Origin: JBGPOS01 sp041488155
GTDB taxonomy: Bacteria; Chloroflexota; Dehalococcoidia; Tepidiformales; Tepidiformaceae
Direction of reading: 5' to 3'
DNA: 60,158 nt
NCBI GenBank assembly: GCA_041488155.1
Contig: JBGPOS010000017.1
Coordinates: forward strand, 1 to 60,158
The stretch's first letter is position 1; each line of letters starts with the position of its first letter. Shown here piece by piece: positions 16,929 to 24,153 of the stretch. The translations under genes were made by a program, and so were the position numbers. The notes under the pieces were generated by a model, which did no database searches, was not told the origin of the DNA, and saw only the letters and a program-made list of their open reading frames with translations.

Positions 16929-17704
16929 CCGATCGCGGGCAGGAGATCGAGCTCGAAGGAAGCACCCAAGGGCCAGTCGTTCGAATCGGTGATACGGTCC
17001 GGCGGTTGGCGCGGGAACAGACGCCCGCAGTCCAGGCGCTGCTTCGGCATTTCGAGGCAGTCGGGTTCGACGGAGCCCCGGGAGCGCTGGGAATTGACGG
17101 CCAGGGTCGCGAGAAGCAGAGCTTCGTCCCGGGAGAAGTGGGTGTGAGGACTGCCTCTCGCCGGCCGCCGGGCTACATACGAACCGACGCCTACCTCCAA
17201 GGCGTCGGCCGTCTTCTGAGACGGATGCACGACGCTACAAGAGGATTCGTTCCTCCGCCGGAGCCATCATGGGTTCAGCTGATTGGGCAGCCCGCCGATG
17301 GAGAGGTCATATGTCACAACGACGTGGGGCCATACAACATCGTCTGTCGCGGGCAGGTCCCGGTGGCCTTCATCGATTGGGACGAGTCGGCGCCAGGGCC
17401 ACGAGAGTGGGATATCGCCTATGCCCTGTATCGATGTGTGCCCTTCTATCCGGACGAGATCTGCGTCCACGTGCTCGACTGGCCCGGCGCCCCGGACCGG
17501 CACCGACGGACACGGCTTTTTCTCGACGCCTACGGTTGGCAGGAGAAAGTAGCCCTCTTCGAAGTGATGGAGCGGCGCATAGCGGCGATGATCTCGACCG
17601 GAACTCAGCGACACGCAGCCGGGCATCCGATCTACGACGATCGATGGGAGGCGGTGATCCTACCCCGGCTTCACCGTGACCTTGAGTTCGTGCGGTGCCA
17701 ATAG
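16925..17704 (+). CDS. Aminoglycoside phosphotransferase-family (APH) kinase-like protein
   Basis: A 259-residue protein-kinase-like phosphotransferase. The Brenner motif ICHNDVGPYNIV supplies the catalytic Asp and metal Asn. AFIDWDESAPGPREWDIA supplies the second metal Asp. The N-terminal lobe (VVRIGDTVRRLAREQTPAV, HFEAVGFDGAP) fits APH/choline-kinase relatives. The natural substrate is unknown; antibiotic modification should not be assumed. GTG 16925 overlaps the VOC stop. A 14-base imperfect tandem repeat straddles its stop codon (17697-17723). Confidence 0.85.
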   Translation: MTDRGQEIELEGSTQGPVVRIGDTVRRLAREQTPAVQALLRHFEAVGFDGAPGALGIDGQGREKQSFVPGEVGVRTASRRPPGYIRTDAYLQGVGRLLRRMHDATRGFVPPPEPSWVQLIGQPADGEVICHNDVGPYNIVCRGQVPVAFIDWDESAPGPREWDIAYALYRCVPFYPDEICVHVLDWPGAPDRHRRTRLFLDAYGWQEKVALFEVMERRIAAMISTGTQRHAAGHPIYDDRWEAVILPRLHRDLEFVRCQ

Positions 17705-17727
17705 CTCACAGCCAATAGCCAACAGCC

Positions 17728-19008
17728 TTACGGGTACAGCGGGTGGAAGACGAGGCCGGTGCCGAGCTTCGGATGGAAGAACGTTGACTTCTGGGGCATC
17801 CGCTCGCCCTGGTCGGCGAGGGTCATCACTTCGTTGATGTCGACCGGGTTGAGGAGAAAGCCCGCTGCTCCTCGTTGGACACGCTCAATCACCTCGCCCG
17901 CGTCGTGGGTGTAGTCGACCGCACCGGCTCGCAGGTCGTCGTCGGTGATGCCCCATAGCGGTTCGAGGACGCCGTAGCGCAGGACATTGGGTGCAATCCC
18001 TGCCCAGCGGTCGCTGTGGCCTGGCGGGATGCGATTCACGAAGCCGGGAGCTTCGAGCGGCCGCAAGAGGTGAGCGGCGCCCGGCGCCAGGTTGAGCGCG
18101 ACGATCGCGCCTGCCGCGCTCGCCAGCGCTTCCTCGAGCCGTTCGACGTCGAACGCAGAGTCTGACGACATTGTGGCAACCGCGAACGACGCTTCGAGCA
18201 GGGGTTGCCAATCGATCGGGGCCGGGCGGGCAACTACCCGGTGGATCGGGCGGATGACGAGGCCGGGATCGGCGGCCGGGACGATGGCCGTCAGCGCAAA
18301 ACGGGCCGGGTGGTCGCGCGACAGCCGGCCTTCGCGCTCGGAGAGGCGCTGCTGGTAGGTCACCGCCGTCTCGTATCGGTGGTGGCCGTCGGCGATGTAG
18401 AAGCTTTCTGAAAGGAGCGGAGCAAGCTGGCGCATCTCGTAGCTGCTGGCCTCGACGACCCAGAGGCGATGGTCGTCCCCTTCGAGACTGGTCGCAGTCG
18501 AGTCCGGGTCACGGCTGGCGATGGTGCTGTCAAGAAATTGCCGGAGCTGGCCGGCGCGATCACGGGCGATCATGAAGATCGGGCTGAACTGGATTCGAGT
18601 AACTTCGAGGAGGCGTAGGCGGTCCTCCTTGGGACCCGACATGGTGAATTCGTGGGGCTTCACCGCCCCGTCTTCCCAGGGCCGAGCTTCGACCCCAGCG
18701 ATGAGTGCCCTCCGCGCGTAGGCGTGGCCGGCTTCTTCGAAACGTTGCTCGTAGACGTAGAGCGTGGGTTCCTCATCGCGGTGGAGCGCGCCATCGTCCT
18801 GCCAGCGCCTCACCAGAGCGGCGACGGCCTCGTAGCGCTCGGGACCGCCTGCGGCGAGCTCGAGGTGGACCGCGTTGTAGGGGTTTCGCTGCGCCAGCGC
18901 GCGTTGCTGGGCAGGGGTGATGACGTCGTAGGGAGGGGAGAGGAGTTCGCTGAGTGGGCCGGCCGCGGCTGCGTACCGAAGACCGCGGATAGGCAGGATT
19001 TGGGGCAT
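17728..19008 (-). CDS. DUF1015 family protein
   Basis: A 426-residue protein of the DUF1015 family, recognised by LSPPYDVITPAQQ, NPYNAVHLELA, TLYVYEQRF, the strongly conserved YIADGHHRYETA (about 205-216) and a C-terminal NPVDINEVMTLADQGERMPQKSTFFHPK split over the last 40 residues. Biochemical role is not established to my knowledge. Its placement close to serA and a class V aminotransferase suggests a link to serine metabolism, but it is on the opposite strand and that link is only inferred from context. It converges on the APH gene. Confidence 0.9.
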   Translation of the reverse strand: MPQILPIRGLRYAAAAGPLSELLSPPYDVITPAQQRALAQRNPYNAVHLELAAGGPERYEAVAALVRRWQDDGALHRDEEPTLYVYEQRFEEAGHAYARRALIAGVEARPWEDGAVKPHEFTMSGPKEDRLRLLEVTRIQFSPIFMIARDRAGQLRQFLDSTIASRDPDSTATSLEGDDHRLWVVEASSYEMRQLAPLLSESFYIADGHHRYETAVTYQQRLSEREGRLSRDHPARFALTAIVPAADPGLVIRPIHRVVARPAPIDWQPLLEASFAVATMSSDSAFDVERLEEALASAAGAIVALNLAPGAAHLLRPLEAPGFVNRIPPGHSDRWAGIAPNVLRYGVLEPLWGITDDDLRAGAVDYTHDAGEVIERVQRGAAGFLLNPVDINEVMTLADQGERMPQKSTFFHPKLGTGLVFHPLYP

Positions 19009-19070
19009 CGAGTCAGCGCCGTTCCAGCAGGTTTTCCGGGCCGAGCGCGGCTACCCTCGTGCCCCGCGGT

Positions 19071-19110
19071 TTGAGCCAGTGGGGCTCCGAACCTAGAATC
19101 AGGGAGCCCC
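19071..19110 (+). promoter_or_regulatory. HIT-gene promoter with inverted repeat around the -10
   Basis: TTGAGC (19071-19076) and TAGAAT (19094-19099) are exactly 17 bases apart. GGGGCTCC (19081-19088) and GGAGCCCC (19103-19110) form a perfect 8-base inverted repeat that brackets the -10 box, a layout suited to a repressor site or an early mRNA hairpin. The start codon is 12 bases after the -10. Confidence 0.5.
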
Positions 19111-19111
19111 C

Positions 19112-19435
19112 ATGCGTTCGTACTGCGTCTTCTGCAACATCGTCGCCGGCCGCGAGCCGGCCAACGTCATCTACGAAGACGATGAGGTCATCGTCATCCA
19201 GAACCTGTTGCGCTGGGTGCCGATCATGCTGTTGGCCATGACCAAGGAGCACCGTTCCCAGAACGAGCTCTGGCAGGACATGGGCAGGGTCGCCCAGGTG
19301 GCGGCCGAGATAGGCGCCCAGTACTGCCCGGGCGGCTACCGGTTGCTGTCGAACTTCGGGTACGACGCGATGCAGAGCCAGGATCATGGTCATGTGCACA
19401 TCGTTGGGGGGACGCATCTCGGCCCCTACGCCTGA
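19112..19435 (+). CDS. HIT-family nucleotide hydrolase/transferase
   Basis: A 107-residue histidine-triad protein. The triad HGHVHIVGG (His92, His94, His96) is the active site for hydrolysis of nucleoside phosphoramidates or dinucleotides. The N-terminal Cys5-x-x-Cys8 (CVFCNIVAG) is the usual zinc pair of the Hint branch. NVIYEDDEVIVIQNL also fits. The length is close to Hint proteins (~110). The segment RWVPIMLLAMTKEH is a slight deviation from the normal P-x-HxLVIPK. Its 3' end overlaps the 3' end of rph by 10 bases. Confidence 0.87.
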   Translation: MRSYCVFCNIVAGREPANVIYEDDEVIVIQNLLRWVPIMLLAMTKEHRSQNELWQDMGRVAQVAAEIGAQYCPGGYRLLSNFGYDAMQSQDHGHVHIVGGTHLGPYA

Positions 19436-20160
19436 GCGGCGTCCGCGAGGGCGGCCTCCTGGGCTGCGAAGAGCCGCAGGATGCCATCACGCGCGAGATC
19501 GATCAGACCGTCCATGGCTGAGCGGCTGAACGCCTTGCCTTCGGCGGTGCCCTGGACTTCGACGAAGGCGTCCGCGCCGGTCATCACGACGTTGAAATCG
19601 ACCTCGGCGGTCGAATCCTCCTCGTAGCAGAGGTCGAGCATAGCAACGCCCTTGACTATCCCCACAGAGACGGCCGCGACGGGACTGGTGATGGCCGCCG
19701 GGGCCACGGTCCCCGCCTTGATCAGCCTGTTGACCGCCAGGCGAAGGGCCACGTAGCCGCCGGTTATTGAGGCGGTGCGGGTGCCGCCGTCTGCCTGGAG
19801 CACGTCGCAGTCAACGGTGATGGTGCGCTGACCGAGGAGTTCGAGGTTGACCACCCCGCGAAGCGAGCGGCCGATGAGGCGCTGGATCTCCTGCGTGCGA
19901 CCGCCCGGGCGCCCGCGCTCGACCTCCCGTTGCGTACGGGTGTGAGTAGCACGGGGGAGCATCGCGTATTCACCGGTGACCCAGCCACTCTGGGTGCCGC
20001 GCAGGAACGGCGGTTGGCGATCCTCGATGCTGGCGGCACAAAGGACGCGCGTACGCCCGAACTCGACGATGCAGCTCCCTTCGGCGAAGTCGAGGATGTT
20101 AGGGGCAATCTTGACGGGCCGTAGGTCTTCGGGCCGGCGTCCGTCGATTCGCAGGGTCAA
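19426..20160 (-). CDS. rph: Ribonuclease PH
   Basis: RNase PH trims tRNA 3' ends by phosphorolysis. The 244-residue protein has RIDGRRPEDLRPVKI, SCIVEFGRTRVLCAAS, GEYAMLPRATHTR, REVERGRPGGRTQEIQRLIG and DCDVLQADGGTRTASITG, the full signature set. The start is uncertain. TTG 20160 gives the family-like MTLRIDGRRPEDLRP and has GGAG 9 bases before it. A longer TTG start at 20235 would add a 25-residue basic extension without a ribosome site. It is the last gene in the acpP-KAS-KAS-fabD run. Confidence 0.9.
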   Translation of the reverse strand: MTLRIDGRRPEDLRPVKIAPNILDFAEGSCIVEFGRTRVLCAASIEDRQPPFLRGTQSGWVTGEYAMLPRATHTRTQREVERGRPGGRTQEIQRLIGRSLRGVVNLELLGQRTITVDCDVLQADGGTRTASITGGYVALRLAVNRLIKAGTVAPAAITSPVAAVSVGIVKGVAMLDLCYEEDSTAEVDFNVVMTGADAFVEVQGTAEGKAFSRSAMDGLIDLARDGILRLFAAQEAALADAAQA

Positions 20161-20241
20161 GTGGGCTGTCTCCGTCCGTTTAGCGGCGCCTCCGGCGCCT
20201 CTCTTTACCGTACTTCGGGCGCTTCGCAGGGGCAAAGCCGG

Positions 20242-20493
20242 TTAGGTGATGCCCTGTTCCTTGAGGAAGTCGAGGATGTCCTGGACGGTGTGGATGTTCT
20301 CGGCGTCTTCGTCGCGGATCTCGAACTCGGCTTCGTCGGCGAACGCTTCTTCGATGGCGATAGTGAGGTCGACGATATCAAGCGAGTCGGCGCGGAGGTC
20401 GTCGATGAGGTTTGCTTCAGGGGTGACTTCGTCAGCCTGGACTTTCAGCTGGCGTACGACGACCTCGCGGACCCGCTCGAAAGCGTTGGGCAT
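20242..20493 (-). CDS. acpP: Acyl carrier protein
   Basis: ACP carries growing acyl chains on a phosphopantetheine arm. The 83-residue acidic protein has the modification site DDLRADSLDIVDL with Ser37 in the DSL motif, and four helices of normal size. AGGAG lies 8 bases before the ATG. It is downstream of the two KAS II genes and fabD, all same strand. The 83-base gap before it contains two small GC hairpins (for example TTCGGC 20541-20546 with GCCGAA 20554-20559), which may affect its expression. Confidence 0.95.
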   Translation of the reverse strand: MPNAFERVREVVVRQLKVQADEVTPEANLIDDLRADSLDIVDLTIAIEEAFADEAEFEIRDEDAENIHTVQDILDFLKEQGIT

Positions 20494-20576
20494 CTCCGAA
20501 TCTCCTGCCTTACGGGCGTCGCCCCGGCGTCCGGGTGTAGTTCGGCGTCGGCGGCCGAATCCTCCGGGATGCTACG

Positions 20577-21815
20577 TCACGGCCGGTATTTGCGGAAGAT
20601 CACGCAGCCGTTCTGGCCGCCGAATCCGAAGCCGTTCGCGGCTGCGGCCCGGATGGTCATTGGCCGCGCGTGAAGCGGGACGTAGTCGAGGTCGCAGCCA
20701 GGATCCGGCGTTTCGAGGTTGATCGTCGGCGGCGCAACATCGTCGTGGATCGCGAGGACGGCGGCCAGCGCTCCCACAGCGCCCGCCGCGCCCAGCAGGT
20801 GGCCGACCATCGACTTTGGCGAACTGATGGCCAGCCGGCCGGCGGCTTCGCCGAACGCGAGCTTGATCGCGACGGTCTCCGCCGCGTCGTTCAGGGGTGT
20901 GCCTGTGCCGTGGGCGGCGATGTAGTCGATGTCCACCGGCCGCATGCCAGCCGCGGTAAGGGCTGCCGTCATGGCCTCCGCGGCGCCCGTGCCGTCGTCG
21001 CGGGGGGCTGTGATGTGATAGGCGTCGCAGCTCAGGCCGCCCCCCATCAGCTCGGCGTAGATGCGAGCGCCCCGGGCCGCCGCCCGTGCTTCCGACTCGA
21101 CGACCATCACGACGGCGCCCTCGCCGAAGACGAATCCGTCGCGGTCGGCGTCGAAGGGGCGGCTGGCTCGCTCCGGCTCGTCGTTGCGGCGGCTGAGGGC
21201 CTTCATGTTGGCGAGGGCGGCGATCGGGAGGGGATGCAACGCGGCTTCCGTCCCACCGGCGAGCACAACGTCGGCGAGGCCGCTGGCAATCAAAGCCTTG
21301 GCTTCGATGTAGGAGTAGAGCCCGCTCGCGCAGGCAGCGACGCTCGCGAGGGCAGGTCCGCGCAGGCCGAGGTGCATCGAAACCTGGCAGGCGCCCATGT
21401 TCGGGGCCATGGTGGGCACGTAGAACGGGCTTACACGGGAAGGGCCTCTCTCTATGAGGACCTGCATCTCTTCCATGGTGTCGATCGCACCGCCTGCGCC
21501 CGTGGCGATGCAGGAAGCTGCGCGGGAGCGTTCGCTGTCGGCGAGTTCGAGCCGGGCGTCGGCGGCGGCGAGCTTCGCGGCGGCCACGGCGAACTGGGCG
21601 AAGCGCGACATGCGCCGGGCGCCTTTCGCGTCCATGTACCTTGAGGGGTCGAAGTCCTTGACTTCGGCCGCGATCTTCACAGACATGTCGGTGGTATCGA
21701 AGCGGGTGGTGCGGGAGACGCCGGAGACTCCGGCGACGAGGTTCTTCCAGAAGTCCTGCGCGGTGAGCCCGATCGGCGTGATCGCCCCCAGGCCGGTCAC
21801 GACAGCGCGACTCAC
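20577..21815 (-). CDS. fabF: 3-oxoacyl-ACP synthase II (KAS II), copy 1
   Basis: KAS II condenses malonyl-ACP with an acyl-ACP. The 412-residue protein has the full Cys-His-His triad: Cys162 in VAACASGLYS, His302 in AHGTGTPLND and His339 in KSMVGHLLGAAGAV. GTG 21815 lies 16 bases after the stop of the second KAS gene and lacks a clear ribosome site, suggesting coupled translation. Two adjacent full-length KAS II genes suggest a split of chain-length or substrate roles. Confidence 0.94.
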   Translation of the reverse strand: MSRAVVTGLGAITPIGLTAQDFWKNLVAGVSGVSRTTRFDTTDMSVKIAAEVKDFDPSRYMDAKGARRMSRFAQFAVAAAKLAAADARLELADSERSRAASCIATGAGGAIDTMEEMQVLIERGPSRVSPFYVPTMAPNMGACQVSMHLGLRGPALASVAACASGLYSYIEAKALIASGLADVVLAGGTEAALHPLPIAALANMKALSRRNDEPERASRPFDADRDGFVFGEGAVVMVVESEARAAARGARIYAELMGGGLSCDAYHITAPRDDGTGAAEAMTAALTAAGMRPVDIDYIAAHGTGTPLNDAAETVAIKLAFGEAAGRLAISSPKSMVGHLLGAAGAVGALAAVLAIHDDVAPPTINLETPDPGCDLDYVPLHARPMTIRAAAANGFGFGGQNGCVIFRKYRP

Positions 21816-21831
21816 AGGGAGGATTCCAGGG

Positions 21832-23070
21832 CTAAGTGGCCTCGCGGAAGATGAGGCAGGAGTTGTGGCCGCCCAGCCCGACGGAGGTGCTCATGGCGAT
21901 CTTCACTGAGCGAGCACGCGCGACGTTCGGGACATAATCGAGGTCGCACTCTGGGTCGGGCGTCGTGTAGTTGATGGTTGGGGGTACCTTCTGGTCGCGA
22001 ATCGCCATCACGCAGGCGAGTGCTTCGACGGAACCGGAAGCGCCCATGCAGTGCCCGGTGATGGGCTTCACGGAGCTGATTGCCACTCCGTACGCCGCTT
22101 CGCCCATCACTTCCTTGAACACCATCGTTTCGACACGGTCGTTCAGCGGAGTGCCGCTGCCGTGGGGGTTGATGTAGTCGATGATGGCCGGGTCGATCCC
22201 GGCCTTGCGGACGGCGGCGTTGACGGCGCGTTTGAGGCCGCGGCCGGTTTCGTGAAGGGCGATCATGTCGTAGGCGTCGTTGGAGCTGCCGTAGCCGATG
22301 ACCTCACAGAGGATGCGGGCGCCGCGAGCTCTCGCGTGGTCGTAGTCCTCGATGATCATGGCTGCGCCGCCTTCGCCGGCGATGAATCCGTCGCGGTTCA
22401 GGTCGAAAGGCTTGAGGGCCTTCTCCGGGTGCTCGTTGTCCCCGGCGAGGGCGCGCATGGAGCACCAGGTTGCGTGATACAGCGGCAGGAGCACCGCCTC
22501 CGAACTGCCGGCAATGATCGCCGTGGCGTCGCCCCTGCGGACCGTTTCGAAAGCTTCTCCGATGGATCCGCCGCCTGTGGCACAGGCGCTGACGACGGCC
22601 ATGTTTGGCCCGCGCGCGCCGGTCGCGATCGCGATGTGACCGCTCACAGCGTCGGGGATGAAATTCGCCACCAGGAAGGGCGTTATCCTCCGCGGGCCTT
22701 TCTCATCGAGGATGCGCTGGTATTCGATGACGAGATCGGTGCCTCCACCGCCCGCGCCGAAGATGACGCCAACCATGTCCGCGTTCTCTTCAGTGATCGC
22801 GAGGCCGCTGTCGGCGAGGGCCTCGTGCGCGGCCGCGACACCGAAGGTGACCCCCCGGTTCATGTAGCGCTGCTGTTTGGCGTCGGCGCGGTCACCCAAC
22901 TCGAAGTTCTTGACTTCGGCCTGGATGCGGACGGGATAGGGCTCCGGGTCGAAGAGCGTGATCGGACCGATGCCGCTGCGGCCAGCGAGCATGGCCTGCC
23001 AGGTCTCTTCCGCGCTGTGGCCGACGGCGGTGACAGCTCCGAGGCCAGTCACCACGACCCGCGAAGTCAT
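21832..23070 (-). CDS. 3-oxoacyl-ACP synthase II (KAS II), copy 2
   Basis: A second 412-residue KAS II with an intact triad: Cys163 in VSACATGGGSIGEAF, His303 in NPHGSGTPLND and His340 in KPITGHCMGASGSVEAL. It differs clearly from its neighbour (about half the residues by eye), so the duplication is old. Its ATG overlaps the fabD stop as ATGA. Both KAS proteins keep the GEG.A motif. One may be the elongation enzyme and the other specialised, for example for longer or branched chains; that is inference. Confidence 0.93.
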   Translation of the reverse strand: MTSRVVVTGLGAVTAVGHSAEETWQAMLAGRSGIGPITLFDPEPYPVRIQAEVKNFELGDRADAKQQRYMNRGVTFGVAAAHEALADSGLAITEENADMVGVIFGAGGGGTDLVIEYQRILDEKGPRRITPFLVANFIPDAVSGHIAIATGARGPNMAVVSACATGGGSIGEAFETVRRGDATAIIAGSSEAVLLPLYHATWCSMRALAGDNEHPEKALKPFDLNRDGFIAGEGGAAMIIEDYDHARARGARILCEVIGYGSSNDAYDMIALHETGRGLKRAVNAAVRKAGIDPAIIDYINPHGSGTPLNDRVETMVFKEVMGEAAYGVAISSVKPITGHCMGASGSVEALACVMAIRDQKVPPTINYTTPDPECDLDYVPNVARARSVKIAMSTSVGLGGHNSCLIFREAT

Positions 23071-24056
23071 CGCGCCGCGGCCTCGACGAGCTTGAAGTTT
23101 TCGCTCAGCAGACCCTCGTAGTCATCGCTGAGGCTGAGGCTGTTCGCGTTGTAGTCGATACGTCGGACGAGGCGGGTGAGCACGTTGCCGGGGCCCACTT
23201 CGACGAACAGGTCGACGCCGTGCGAGCGCATTTCCTCGACGGACTTCTGCCAGCGGACGCCGTGGGTGAGCTGGTCGCGGAGCTCTTCGTAGACTTCGGG
23301 GGTGGTTTCGAGCAGTTCGGCGTTCACGTTGCCGACGAGTGGTTGGAGGGGGTCGCGGATTTGCAGCTTGCGGAGCGCGCGGTTCATCCCTTCGCTCGCC
23401 CGGCTCATGAGAGGGGAATGCGAGGCGATCGTGATGGGTAGACGGACGACGCGGCGGGCACCAGCCTTCTCCGCGAGCTCCATCGCCCTGCGCAGAGGCC
23501 CGAGGGCGCCGGAGATGACGTTCTGTCCCTCGCAGTTGGCTGTCGCCAGGCCGACGTAGCCATCACTGGCGGCTTCGGCGCAGATCTCTGCCACCCGCTC
23601 TTCGGGAAGCCCGAGGATGGACGCCATGCCTCCTGGGAACTCTTTGCCCGCTTCGTCCATGAGGATGCCCCGCTCCTTCACGAGGAGGAGTCCGTCTTCG
23701 AAGCTGAGCGAGCCCGCTGCCACCGCCGCGGTGAATTCCCCCATCGAATGGCCGGCGATCAGATGGGGCTCGATCTTGCGGTCGAGGGCGGCCCAGCGTT
23801 CTTGCAGGGCGCGCAGCCAGGCGATCGACGTGACGAACGTTGCGGGCTGCTGGTTGACAGTCCGTTCGAGCTCTTCGGCGGGTCCCTCGAAACAGAGGCG
23901 CGAGAGGTGCATTTCGAGCACTTCATCCGCCCTCTTGAAGGCGCCGCGGGCGGCTTGAGAGACCTTGGCGAGCCGTTCGCCCATGCCAACGTTGTGCGAC
24001 CCCTGGCCTGGGAAGATGAGCGCCAGCTTGCGCCAGGGCTTGATGTCCTGGTCCAT
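23067..24056 (-). CDS. fabD: Malonyl-CoA:ACP transacylase
   Basis: FabD loads malonyl groups onto ACP. The 329-residue protein has IFPGQGSHNVGMGE, the nucleophile Ser104 in AGHSMGE, the partner His213 in IASHSPLM, and the conserved FVEVGPGNVLTRL. The start was set at ATG 24056, preceded by GGGAGGGAG. A longer in-frame start at 24308 would add 84 unrelated residues across the priA end. An extended -10 (TGGTATCCT, minus strand, TATCCT at 24117-24112) may start the fab transcript. Confidence 0.94.
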   Translation of the reverse strand: MDQDIKPWRKLALIFPGQGSHNVGMGERLAKVSQAARGAFKRADEVLEMHLSRLCFEGPAEELERTVNQQPATFVTSIAWLRALQERWAALDRKIEPHLIAGHSMGEFTAAVAAGSLSFEDGLLLVKERGILMDEAGKEFPGGMASILGLPEERVAEICAEAASDGYVGLATANCEGQNVISGALGPLRRAMELAEKAGARRVVRLPITIASHSPLMSRASEGMNRALRKLQIRDPLQPLVGNVNAELLETTPEVYEELRDQLTHGVRWQKSVEEMRSHGVDLFVEVGPGNVLTRLVRRIDYNANSLSLSDDYEGLLSENFKLVEAAAR

Positions 24057-24153
24057 ACGAGTGGGCTCCCTCCCCCTGCACCACGCCTGCGGGGCGCATT
24101 GGTGTGATTTCAGGATACCAGAGCCCTGCAACTGGAAACAGGACGGCACAGGG

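Noticed and set aside
17697..17723. Imperfect 14-base tandem repeat across the APH stop codon
   Set aside because: Only two units and no matching sites elsewhere; probably a small slippage event.
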